DNA of 64,000 nucleotides from Planctomycetales bacterium (lineage in GTDB: Bacteria; Planctomycetota; Planctomycetia; Planctomycetales; Planctomycetaceae). A program made the position numbers and the translations under genes. The notes beneath the pieces were generated by a model, which was not told the DNA's origin, made no database searches, and saw only the letters and a list, made by a program, of their open reading frames with translations. Shown in pieces: positions 50,069 to 58,150 of this stretch. The stretch spans positions 62,001 to 126,000 of the forward strand of contig JANQPT010000012.1 of assembly GCA_028285345.1 (NCBI GenBank), in the 5' to 3' direction. Numbering within the stretch: position 1 is the stretch's first letter; every line of letters starts with the position of its first letter.

Positions 50069-50365
50069 ATGCCGACGTACGATTACGTTTGCAAAAACTG
50101 TGATCACGAGTGGGAAGTGTTTCACTCGATGAAGCAAAAACCGATTCGCAAATGCCCCGAGTGCGGCAAGCTGAAAGCGGAACGGCAAATTGGCGCCGGC
50201 GGCGGCATTCTGTTCAAAGGAGCCGGCTTCTACGAAACGGACTATCGCAGCGCTTCCTATAAGAAGGCGGCCGACGCGGATAAGCCGAAATCGGAGACCA
50301 AGTCCGATTCCAAATCGGAGTCCAAATCATCCGATTCGAAGCCGACGTCGACATCGAGCGAATAG
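50069..50365 (+). CDS. FmdB-family zinc-ribbon protein
   Basis: A 98-residue protein with an N-terminal FmdB zinc ribbon: C8-K-N-C11 and C29-P-E-C32, start M-P-T-Y-D-Y-V-C. The remainder is a flexible Lys/Ser/Glu tail (S-K-S-E-S-K-S-S-D) of about 45 residues. FmdB-type proteins are small zinc-binding proteins commonly next to chaperone or formamidase genes; their role is uncertain, with regulation suggested. It follows grpE by about 120 nt on the same strand. An AAAAGGAAA ribosome site precedes the ATG. Convergent with the Kelch-type gene. Confidence 0.85.
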   Translation: MPTYDYVCKNCDHEWEVFHSMKQKPIRKCPECGKLKAERQIGAGGGILFKGAGFYETDYRSASYKKAADADKPKSETKSDSKSESKSSDSKPTSTSSE

Positions 50366-50370
50366 CTGCC

Positions 50371-51594
50371 TCACTGGGCCGCTCTGATTTCGCCCATCAG
50401 GTATAAGTCCGGATGATGCCCGTAGTGTTCGCCGTCGACGACCGCGTGCTGCGCTTCCCCGCCAATGAGATGCAGACGATCACTGCGGAGTACGGTCATC
50501 GGCAGATTGTTGTTCAGCGGCATTGGGCTGGCCGTGCCAAATGACTGCGTTTTGGTGTCGTAGACAAATATGTCGCTGCACATCGGATTGTCCTCATAGT
50601 GACGCGTCGGTTTGCCGTAGACGGGACGCAGCATTCCATCCGGATTCATGATTTGGCTGTATTGATAGCCCCCGACCAATAGGATGTAGCGCTCGTCGTA
50701 CACAATCGCGCCGGACGGAAAGTTCCCCGAAGCGACCGGAAGATCGGCCAATCGGGTCCAAGTCTTCTTGGCGATATTGAACCGCCAATTGTCGACGACC
50801 GTCAAATAGGTTTTGGCCTCGTTGTCGCTGCCGGTCGCGCCGCCCAGAACGTAAAGGTCGCCACCGACAGCTGCCATCGCATGCACCCAACGCGGCACTC
50901 CCGGGCAGGCCGGCAAATCTTGCCAGCCGGCTTCAAGATTGTTCGTATCGATCGCCCACAACTGCGCGCCGAGCCGGGCATGTTTTCCAGCACGATTTCC
51001 ATTGGTGTAAAACATCGTCGCGTCATAATCGGCGCCGCCGCAGAGGTAGATTTTTGAGCCGACGGCGCACATCCCGCCGGCAGTCACAGCCGTCGGCAGC
51101 GGCGGGAGTTGCGTCCATTTCCACGTTCTAGATGTCCGCGAAAGGGCATAGCCGTCGCGGTAGCAGTACGGCTGGGAATAGCTGAACCCACCCCAACAGA
51201 ATAGTTTGTCGCCGACCGCAATAGCCTGCATCCCCTGGCGGGCGTCGCCGGGGAAGTCGGGCAGTTCGAGCCATCCACGCTCGGGACGTGCCAGTTCCAA
51301 GGCCCACGTCTTCTTCAGAAACCCGCGGGGATAACTGTTTGGTTTTCCCGGCACGCCGGTTTCCCCTGAGCAAAACCCGCCAACCGAAATCAGGTGGCCA
51401 TCGATAATGTCCCCCTGGCTGTCTTGAAAGCCTTGCGGCAAATTGGGGCCCCGTTTCCAAGTGATTTCCAGCAGTCGCGGCAGCGGCGCTGGCTCCGCGT
51501 CGCTCACCGCAGGCACAGCTAGAATCACCCCCATGACGACCAGCCGCAAACAGCCGCCGAGAACTGAGTACCTAGTGTGGGGAGAAAACGTCAT
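50371..51594 (-). CDS. secreted Kelch-repeat protein
   Basis: A 407-residue secreted protein built of Kelch beta-propeller blades: L-I-S-V-G-G-F-C-S-G, K-L-F-C-W-G-G-F-S-Y, K-I-Y-L-C-G-G-A-D-Y, D-L-Y-V-L-G-G-A-T-G, Y-I-L-L-V-G-G-Y-Q-Y and L-H-L-I-G-G-E-A-Q-H, i.e. six blades with the double-Gly motif. The N-terminal signal is hydrophobic from residue 11 (cleavage near V-S-D-A). The family includes sialate-binding or mutarotase-like proteins (NanM-type), so a role in glycan handling is possible but not shown. Single gene. Confidence 0.82.
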   Translation of the reverse strand: MTFSPHTRYSVLGGCLRLVVMGVILAVPAVSDAEPAPLPRLLEITWKRGPNLPQGFQDSQGDIIDGHLISVGGFCSGETGVPGKPNSYPRGFLKKTWALELARPERGWLELPDFPGDARQGMQAIAVGDKLFCWGGFSYSQPYCYRDGYALSRTSRTWKWTQLPPLPTAVTAGGMCAVGSKIYLCGGADYDATMFYTNGNRAGKHARLGAQLWAIDTNNLEAGWQDLPACPGVPRWVHAMAAVGGDLYVLGGATGSDNEAKTYLTVVDNWRFNIAKKTWTRLADLPVASGNFPSGAIVYDERYILLVGGYQYSQIMNPDGMLRPVYGKPTRHYEDNPMCSDIFVYDTKTQSFGTASPMPLNNNLPMTVLRSDRLHLIGGEAQHAVVDGEHYGHHPDLYLMGEIRAAQ

Positions 51595-52019
51595 GGCTCG
51601 ACACCTCGCGAATCATCTCAACAATGATGCATTACGTACCGACCATCATGACCGGTCTCGCCGTCCGAACACAAGTTCGGGAAACAGCGTGATTCCGCAA
51701 ATCGGTATGCAAAACTGCCAACACCTGCCGTGCATCGACCGTACTTATTGCAATTGATTTGCGAAAGTCGTGCACAACGGCACCATTGGGCAGCGAGTGT
51801 GTGCGAATTCCGCACGACTTGACTTGATTTAGAATTCTGCCAAGATGTGTTGCCTGAGCCGCGCTTTGCAGCAATTCGGCGTATCCTTCTTGCTGGAAAC
51901 CAGTTGCGACAAAACCAGGCGGAAGACTTGAGGCTGGAGGCTTGAGGGCTAGCCATGGTAGGTCCTTCCTAAAACCTAACGCCTCCTGCCTAATGCCTAA
52001 CCAAACTCTGGGAGGTGAG
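51595..52019. other. non-coding region between the Kelch gene and the ABC gene, with a possible short gene on the minus strand
   Basis: On the minus strand 51904-51632 stays open and its translation (for example A-E-L-L-Q-S-A-A-Q-A-T-H-L-G-R and V-H-D-F-R-K-S-I) looks more protein-like than typical shadow frames, but no good start codon or ribosome site was found. To its right, 51923-52001 is the repeated-word tract (cttgaggctggaggcttgag, then taatgcctaac). Confidence 0.35.
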
Positions 52020-52694
52020 ATGTCGTTGGTGTTGACGGGCGTCCGCAAGAGCTACATCGAGCCGGACGGCACGAAACTGCCGATTTTGGATGTCGAGCAC
52101 TTCGCCCTGAACAAGGGCGAGCAAGTGGTGCTGGTAGGAGAGAGCGGCGGAGGCAAAACCACGCTGCTCAATGTCATCTCGGGCATCACCAGCGCCGATG
52201 CTGGCAAAGTTGAGGTGGACGGCTACGATCTCACCGCGATGATGGAGGCGAAGCGGGACCGGTTTCGCGCGGAGCGGATTGGCTTTGTGTTTCAGACCTT
52301 CAATCTGCTCGATGCGTTTTCGGCACTGGAAAATGTGCTGCTCGGCATGAGCTTCGCGGGCAACAGCGGGGGCAAGTCCCGCGCCAAGGAATTGCTCGAG
52401 CGCGTCGGCTTGGGACACCGCCTCGGGCACCGCCCCGGCATGCTGTCGGTGGGCGAACAGCAACGCGTGGCGGTGGCGCGGTCGCTCGCGAATCAACCTT
52501 CGTTGCTGTTGGCGGACGAGCCGACCGCAAACGTCGACGTCAAGAACCAAGAGACAATCCTCAAACTGATTCGCGAGGCTTGCCGCGAGAACGACGTCTC
52601 GTTGCTGCTGGTGACCCACTCGCAAGACGTCGCCGGCCAATTTGAGCGGGTCGAGCAGTTGGGAGAGTTCAATAAGCCGGGAGGCGCCAAATGA
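52020..52694 (+). CDS. ABC transporter ATP-binding protein (LolD/MacB type)
   Basis: A 224-residue ATPase subunit of a MacB/LolD-type transporter. The ATG at 52020 with GGAGGTGA directly upstream is preferred; the in-frame extension has no family resemblance. Walker A: G-E-S-G-G-G-K-T-T at 40-48. Q-loop: F-V-F-Q-T-F-N-L-L. Signature: L-S-V-G-E-Q-Q-R-V-A-V-A-R, where the usual Gly-Gly-Gln is Val-Gly-Glu. Walker B: L-L-L-A-D-E-P-T. His switch: V-T-H-S. It overlaps the permease gene by 4 nt (ATGA), so both are translated as a unit. First gene of the putative 52.0-59.4 kb system. Confidence 0.93.
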   Translation: MSLVLTGVRKSYIEPDGTKLPILDVEHFALNKGEQVVLVGESGGGKTTLLNVISGITSADAGKVEVDGYDLTAMMEAKRDRFRAERIGFVFQTFNLLDAFSALENVLLGMSFAGNSGGKSRAKELLERVGLGHRLGHRPGMLSVGEQQRVAVARSLANQPSLLLADEPTANVDVKNQETILKLIREACRENDVSLLLVTHSQDVAGQFERVEQLGEFNKPGGAK

Positions 52695-54064
52695 ACCTGA
52701 TCACGATCGCCTGGAAGAGCATTCGCCAACGGGCTTTGGCCTCAATGCTGACCGCACTGAGCGTCGCGCTGGGAGTGGCCTTGATGGTCACGGTGCTCGT
52801 GATGTACGGCGTGATCGACCAGTCGTTCAACCAGACGGCGAGCGGATACGATCTCATTGTCGGCGCCAAAGGCAGCCCTTTGCAATTGGTATTGAACACA
52901 GTTTTCCATTTCGGCAAGCCGGTCGAGAACATTCCCTACCTGTACTACAAAGAAATCAAAGAGAACCCGCGTATCGCGCACGCGATTCCTCTGGCGATGG
53001 GGGACACCACTCAGGAAGGCGGGTTCCGCATCGTCGGAACGATCCCGGAATTCTTCGGCGTCGAATACATGCCGGGTAAGAAGTACGGTTTCTATCGTCG
53101 CGATGGGGCGCAACAGGACAAATTCATTTCCCGGCCGTTTGAGGCGGTGATTGGATCGAGCGTGGCCCGCGCCAACAACTGGGACATCGGCAGCACGTTT
53201 AAGCCCGTGCACGGAGTCGACGACGGTTCGGGTGACGCCCACGTACACGATGAGGAATTCACCATTGTCGGCGTGCTCGCGCCGACGGGGACTCCCAACG
53301 ATAAAGCGGTGTTCGTCCACTTGGACGGATTCTTCATGATCGAAGGCCACGAAAAGCCGGCCGATGAGGCGGCCGCCAAAGCCAAGGCGCTGGCAATAGC
53401 CCGAGGTGAAGACCCGGACGCCGTGGTTGAGCCGAAGACGCCGGACGAAGAACAGCACTCCACGGATGCCCACGGCGGCCATGACCATGGTCATCACCAC
53501 GGCCCGCTGCCCGATGAGCAGAAGGAAGTGACAGCAATCCTCATACGCTGCAAGTCGGAGATCGTCACGCCGCAATTGCAGGCCGTGATCAACGACCGCC
53601 CGGAAGCTCAGGCGGTCAGCCCCGTCGGGCAGATTCGTAATCTGTTCTCACTCTTCATCGACAACGTCCGACTGCTGCTGCTGGTATTGATCACGCTGAT
53701 CATCGTTGTCTCGGGCGTGGGAGTGTTCGTCAGCATTTACAATTCGATGTCGGACCGCCGGCGCGAGATCGCCATCATGCGGGCGCTGGGGGCGCGGCGG
53801 GGGAGCGTGTTTTCGATCATCCTCTCCGAGTCGATACTGCTGTGCGTAGGCGGAGGACTGGCGGGCGTGTTGTTGGGCCATTTGCTGATCCTCGCCGCAG
53901 CGCCGTATATCGAACTGCAGAGCGGGTTGATCATCAATCCGTGGTCGTTTGAACCGGTGGAACTGGTTTTGATACCTGGACTGGTCGTACTGGCATCGTT
54001 GATCGGCATGGTGCCGGGGATGACCGCTTATCGTACCGATGTCGCAAAATCGCTGGCCAACTGA
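52691..54064 (+). CDS. ABC transporter permease (FtsX/MacB fold) with histidine-rich loop
   Basis: A 457-residue inner-membrane permease of the MacB/LolC/FtsX type. One N-terminal transmembrane helix (about 17-45) is followed by a long periplasmic domain (about 45-310) and three C-terminal helices (about 320-345, 375-405, 425-450), with the cytoplasmic coupling loop R-R-R-E-I-A-I-M-R-A-L-G-A-R. Within the periplasmic domain residues about 255-275 carry D-A-H-G-G-H-D-H-G-H-H-H-G, a likely Zn, Cu or Ni binding stretch that is not part of ordinary MacB permeases. MacB-type transporters do not carry substrate across the inner membrane but transmit force to the periplasm. Confidence 0.9.
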   Translation: MNLITIAWKSIRQRALASMLTALSVALGVALMVTVLVMYGVIDQSFNQTASGYDLIVGAKGSPLQLVLNTVFHFGKPVENIPYLYYKEIKENPRIAHAIPLAMGDTTQEGGFRIVGTIPEFFGVEYMPGKKYGFYRRDGAQQDKFISRPFEAVIGSSVARANNWDIGSTFKPVHGVDDGSGDAHVHDEEFTIVGVLAPTGTPNDKAVFVHLDGFFMIEGHEKPADEAAAKAKALAIARGEDPDAVVEPKTPDEEQHSTDAHGGHDHGHHHGPLPDEQKEVTAILIRCKSEIVTPQLQAVINDRPEAQAVSPVGQIRNLFSLFIDNVRLLLLVLITLIIVVSGVGVFVSIYNSMSDRRREIAIMRALGARRGSVFSIILSESILLCVGGGLAGVLLGHLLILAAAPYIELQSGLIINPWSFEPVELVLIPGLVVLASLIGMVPGMTAYRTDVAKSLAN

Positions 54065-54332
54065 GTCACAGACGAATTGCGTCGATGCGACTCAAATACG
54101 CCGATTGGGAAAGAAATCTCGAATAATCCAGAGCGGTGACTGAGGCCCTGATTTCTCCACGAAGGGCTAGTCCCGGCATCGTTTCATGGTATGATAATTA
54201 CGGAATACTTGTAGGATTTCTGATACGTCCGTGCGCAGAGGGCATGGCTGCCTACGAAACCGTCGGGCGTTTTTTGTATCTTTTGTCCCAAGCATCAATT
54301 ACGGTAAGACGGCACAACACAGGGTGGCGACC

Positions 54333-55082
54333 ATGTCAACAATTGAAGCCTCGCAAGATTCCCTCACCGGCCGGCAGGCGGAGAATGCCGATACTATTCC
54401 TGAACCCCAATACGAATCACCGCAAGAGCCCGAGCGGAACGAATTCGATTATCGTCCCGTGACCCCGCTTGCACCGGTCAGTCTGTTTTTTGGCATTTGC
54501 GCCGCGGCCGGATTTTTGGTATGGCACGCGCTGGCAATCGGCGCTGTCGGCACCATCTTAGGGATCATCGCCATCTGGAAGATTCGCGCGAGCAAAGGCG
54601 AGCTAGGCGGCACGATGTTAGCTCGGCTCGGATTGGCGCTGTCAGCGCTTTGTCTGGTCGGAGGGTCGGCCTATCAAACAACCGCCTATATCATGGAACT
54701 TCCTGAAGGACACCAGCGGGTCAGTTTCAGTTGGTTCGCCCGTCAAAAACCAACAGTCGAAGAGGGCGCGTTGAAACTGCATCCCGAGATCGAAGCGTTG
54801 GACGGACAGCCGATCTACATCAAGGGCTACATGTATCCTGGCCGAAAAACGACCGGCATCACGGATTTTGTGTTGGTGAAGGATTCGGGCGATTGTTGCT
54901 TCGGCGGCCAGCCCAAATTGGAAGATATGATCTTGGTGAATCTGCAGAACGACCAAAAAGTTGACCTGCGCGCTCAAACCACACCGATCGGGATTGGCGG
55001 CGTGCTGCGGCTGGATGACCGCGTCCGCATCTCCGACGGCTTAAAACCGGTCTACACGCTGGAAGGATTCCATATCCGATGA
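54333..55082 (+). CDS. membrane-anchored DUF3299-type protein
   Basis: A 249-residue protein that begins at the ATG at 54333. After an acidic, disordered N-terminus (about 50 residues) come two transmembrane helices (about 50-75 and 92-115), in a layout like DUF4190 proteins. The C-terminal half (about 140-249) is a DUF3299-type domain: D-G-Q-P-I-Y-I-K-G-Y-M-Y-P-G, G-I-T-D-F-V-L-V, D-C-C-F-G-G-Q-P, and I-S-D-G-L-K-P-V-Y-T-L-E-G. The Cys-Cys pair is conserved with the two lipoproteins that follow. Stop and start overlap by 4 nt with the next gene, so this is a tight operon. Confidence 0.8.
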   Translation: MSTIEASQDSLTGRQAENADTIPEPQYESPQEPERNEFDYRPVTPLAPVSLFFGICAAAGFLVWHALAIGAVGTILGIIAIWKIRASKGELGGTMLARLGLALSALCLVGGSAYQTTAYIMELPEGHQRVSFSWFARQKPTVEEGALKLHPEIEALDGQPIYIKGYMYPGRKTTGITDFVLVKDSGDCCFGGQPKLEDMILVNLQNDQKVDLRAQTTPIGIGGVLRLDDRVRISDGLKPVYTLEGFHIR

Positions 55083-55927
55083 ACGACATCCGCCGCGGAG
55101 CGCTAGCGATCTGGATGATTACCGCCTTAATCGGTCCGGCTCTGCTCTCCGGCTGCGGCAGCAGTTACAGCGACGAGCCGCTGCTGACCATCGATTCACC
55201 CGAGATGCAGCAGCGTCAGTCACAAGCCAACGGGGACTCAGAAACCGACCCGGCGGCTGAATCGCCCGAGCCGTCGAACGACGTTTCCGATTCGAGCGAC
55301 GCGGGTCCGGGCAAACTAGACGGCGACGTCACCGCAGGTGAGTCTCCCGCAGCGCCGGCAACGACAGACGATGCAAGACCGACAGACGACACACGCGAAC
55401 AATCCGGCGATGATCCACCGGCGGACGTGCAGCCGGAGACGTTTCCCGGAGATCCACGCCCGCCCGGCACGTCGAAGCCGCGCGAAGTGAAATTGCTCGT
55501 TCCGGACAAAAAGTTTCGTGCAGAGGGCCCCGACGGAGCATTGCGGGTCTCGTACGATGATCTGGACCTGCTGAAAGTGCTCAACATGGATCCCGTCTCG
55601 CTCGACGCGGACAAGAAGATGCCGAAATGGCTCAAGGACCTGGACGGAAAACGAATCCGCCTGCGAGGGTTCATGTTCCCTCCGTTTATGAACACGGGGA
55701 TTTCTGTATTCGTCCTGGCCCGTGATACGCAGATCTGTTGTTTCGGCCGTAATCCCAAACCGTACGATGTGATTCGGGTCGTGATGCGCGAAGGGGTCAC
55801 CACCGACTACATCGAACTGAGACCATTTGACGTGGTCGGCAAATTCCACATCGAAATGCTCTCCTACGACGACGAAAAAGTGGACGGCGTGTACTACATC
55901 GACGACGCCGTCATCATTCAGCGCTGA
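55079..55927 (+). CDS. DUF3299-type lipoprotein 1
   Basis: A 282-residue predicted lipoprotein. Signal peptide with lipobox L-L-S-G-C (Cys near residue 26). A disordered, Ser/Asp/Pro-rich linker of about 100 residues follows, then the domain: R-E-V-K-L-L-V-P-D-K, L-R-V-S-Y-D-D-L-D-L-L-K-V-L-N-M, the motif I-C-C-F-G-R-N-P-K-P-Y-D, and a G-V-T-T-D-Y-I-E-L-R-P-F-D-V-V-G end with D-D-A-V-I-I-Q-R. The segments shared with lipoprotein 2 show that they are a recent tandem duplication, the linker being the least conserved. Overlaps the preceding gene by 4 nt. Confidence 0.8.
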   Translation: MNDIRRGALAIWMITALIGPALLSGCGSSYSDEPLLTIDSPEMQQRQSQANGDSETDPAAESPEPSNDVSDSSDAGPGKLDGDVTAGESPAAPATTDDARPTDDTREQSGDDPPADVQPETFPGDPRPPGTSKPREVKLLVPDKKFRAEGPDGALRVSYDDLDLLKVLNMDPVSLDADKKMPKWLKDLDGKRIRLRGFMFPPFMNTGISVFVLARDTQICCFGRNPKPYDVIRVVMREGVTTDYIELRPFDVVGKFHIEMLSYDDEKVDGVYYIDDAVIIQR

Positions 55928-55961
55928 AGACTGCCAGTGTTATCAACGTTGTGCATGGGCG

Positions 55962-56735
55962 ATGAAAACCATTGACCGCAAATTACCGCTTGAATTCACG
56001 CTCTCGCTGCTTTGCGGCGGGTTGCTGCTATGCGGTTGCGGCACTGATCAAGCGGATAAAGAACTGCTGACTTACGAGTCGCCGGAAACGCAGTCAGTGC
56101 GAGAGCAGCCGCAAAAGGAACCTGTCTCGACGCGTCCAGATATAACAACGACCGCGCCTGAGCAAAATGTCGCCGCGAACACAACCATTGCAGCGACGGA
56201 ACAGTTAACCGCTGAGCGTAGGAATACTGCGAGAGACGCAAATTATTCGGTCCGCGACGTCGATCTTCCGAAGCAGTCGCAACGCGAGGTGAAACTGCTA
56301 GTTCCAGAAAACAGCTTCCATCTCGAGGGAACGGGGACAAACCGCGCACTGCGCGTCTCGTATGAGGACTTGGATCTACTCAAAGTGCTGAATATGGAGC
56401 CGGTCACACTCGACGCCGTGGAGCAATTGCCGCAGTGGCTGAAGGATTTGGACGGGAAACGCATCCGGCTGCGAGGTTACATGCGGCCGCCATTCTCCGC
56501 GACGGACATCTCGGTGTTTGCCTTTGTCCGCGACCCGAAGGATTGCTGCTTCGGCTCGAACCCGAAACCGTACGACATTGCCAGAGTCGTCCTGCGCGAA
56601 GGCGTGACGACGGATTACATTGTCTTGCGCCCATTTGACGTGGTAGGACGATTTCACATCGAACTGCTTTCCTACGATAACAAAAAGGTCGACGGACTCT
56701 ATTCCATCGACGACGCCGTGATCATCCAACGATAA
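55962..56735 (+). CDS. DUF3299-type lipoprotein 2
   Basis: A 257-residue paralogue of lipoprotein 1, starting at the ATG at 55962 (a longer frame from 55827 overlaps the previous gene and is rejected). Lipobox L-L-C-G-C with Cys near residue 24. The linker is shorter and Thr/Ala-rich. The domain again holds R-E-V-K-L-L-V-P-E, L-R-V-S-Y-E-D-L-D-L-L-K-V-L-N-M, the motif D-C-C-F-G-S-N-P-K-P-Y-D and T-T-D-Y-I-V-L-R-P-F-D-V-V-G. Both lipoproteins presumably face the periplasm from the inner or outer membrane next to the ABC permease. Confidence 0.8.
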   Translation: MKTIDRKLPLEFTLSLLCGGLLLCGCGTDQADKELLTYESPETQSVREQPQKEPVSTRPDITTTAPEQNVAANTTIAATEQLTAERRNTARDANYSVRDVDLPKQSQREVKLLVPENSFHLEGTGTNRALRVSYEDLDLLKVLNMEPVTLDAVEQLPQWLKDLDGKRIRLRGYMRPPFSATDISVFAFVRDPKDCCFGSNPKPYDIARVVLREGVTTDYIVLRPFDVVGRFHIELLSYDNKKVDGLYSIDDAVIIQR

Positions 56736-56778
56736 ACCAAGCGGCCGGCAAATAGGCGGCCTACGAGGAGTGAACTCA

Positions 56779-58107
56779 ATGCGAAACAACCGTTACCACA
56801 AGTTTTGGACGGCGCTGGCCGCTGTAATGTTGGTCATGACGGCGGCGACCGAGTCTCGCAGCTGTCCGTTTTGCAGCGCTCCTTCGCTGACGTTCAGCGA
56901 ACAGTTAGCGTCCGCCGACGCCGCCGTTTTGGTGCAATGGGTCTCCGGTAAAAAAGGAGATCAGGACAAACCCGGCAAGACGATCTACGAAGTCACCCAG
57001 GTGCTCCGCAACAACAAGGCGAAGACGTTGGAAGAGGGCCAGCGGATCGAAATGGCCCGTCTGCGTCCTGGAAAAGAGGGCGATCTGTTCTTGATCTTCG
57101 GCACGCAGGGGAACGAATTGGAGTGGGGCAGCCCGATCGAAGTCACCGAAACTAGCTTCAACTACATTGCTCAAGCTCCGTCGCCGGAAACAAACAACCA
57201 GAAGCGGTTGGAGTACTTCATGAAGTTTCTGGAATTCCCCGACGAGATGATCTCCAACGACGCCTACGCGGAGTTTGCCAATGCACCGTATAAGGACATT
57301 ACACCGCTGGCCGATAAGCTCCCCCGCAAGAAACTCGCTAAGTGGATCACCAACGAAGAGACCCCGGCAACACGGCTGGGACTGTACGGACTGCTGCTGG
57401 GTCTGTGCGGCAAAGAATCCGACGCCAAACTGATGCGGGACAAAATCACCGAGGAGACCGAGCTCTACCGTCTCGGAATCGACGGGATTATCGGCGGCTA
57501 TCTGTTGCTGACCGGCGAAGAGGGTTTGAAAGTCATCGAACAATCGAAATTCGTCTCGTCGGCCGACAAAAAAGTGCCGTTCAGCGAGGTTTACGCCGCG
57601 ACCATGGCCTTGAGGTTTTTTTGGAAGTACGGCGACGGACGGATCAGCAAAGACCGTCTGCGGCAGTCCATGCGGCTGCTGCTGACCCGTTCGGAAATGA
57701 CCGATTTGGTGATCGCCGACTTAGCGCGGTGGAAAGACTGGTCGGTGCTCGACCAGCTCATGGAGATGTACGACGACGAGGCGTATCAAGTCCCCTCGAT
57801 CAAGCGGGCGATCGTGCGTTACCTCTTAACGTGCGCCCAGGACTACCCGAAGCCGGAGAAACCGAAGGCTGACCAGGTTGCAAGCAAGGATCAGGCCCAG
57901 TCCGCTCCCGGCAAAGAGGAAAAGGTAACGGGTAAAGATATCCCCGACACTCGACAAGAGGCACCAGCGAAAGACGGAGCGGACGTTGATGAATCGAAGC
58001 TTCCTCAACACGTCAAAGATGCCAGAGCGGCGCTCGATGTCCTCCGCAAAAAGGACCCCAAGACGGTCAAAGAAGCGGAGCGGTTCTTCATGATTATGAA
58101 ACCGTAA
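56779..58107 (+). CDS. secreted CPFC-motif protein 1
   Basis: A 442-residue secreted protein. ATG at 56779 with GAGGAG 8 nt upstream; a GTG three codons earlier is possible. Signal peptide ends near residue 28, directly before C29-P-F-C32. Residues about 33-140 form a beta-rich module (A-A-V-L-V-Q-W, I-Y-E-V-T-Q-V-L). Residues about 150-370 are helical, with R-L-G-L-Y-G-L-L-L-G-L-C-G and G-I-D-G-I-I-G-G-Y-L-L-L-T-G, a HEAT-like arrangement. The last 80 residues are a Lys/Glu-rich linker and a short helix. Not assigned to a known family. The CPFC pair invites comparison with thioredoxin-like or metal-binding Cys-x-x-Cys motifs. Confidence 0.75.
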   Translation: MRNNRYHKFWTALAAVMLVMTAATESRSCPFCSAPSLTFSEQLASADAAVLVQWVSGKKGDQDKPGKTIYEVTQVLRNNKAKTLEEGQRIEMARLRPGKEGDLFLIFGTQGNELEWGSPIEVTETSFNYIAQAPSPETNNQKRLEYFMKFLEFPDEMISNDAYAEFANAPYKDITPLADKLPRKKLAKWITNEETPATRLGLYGLLLGLCGKESDAKLMRDKITEETELYRLGIDGIIGGYLLLTGEEGLKVIEQSKFVSSADKKVPFSEVYAATMALRFFWKYGDGRISKDRLRQSMRLLLTRSEMTDLVIADLARWKDWSVLDQLMEMYDDEAYQVPSIKRAIVRYLLTCAQDYPKPEKPKADQVASKDQAQSAPGKEEKVTGKDIPDTRQEAPAKDGADVDESKLPQHVKDARAALDVLRKKDPKTVKEAERFFMIMKP

Positions 58108-58150
58108 ACCATTGTGCCCCTCGGCGATGCCGGGGGGCGAGGAAATGGCC

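Noticed and set aside
51704-51730. Second sigma-54-like site (ttggcag..ttgc) upstream of the Kelch gene
   Set aside because: The GG-to-GC spacing is 7, not 10 nt, so it cannot be a sigma-54 promoter.
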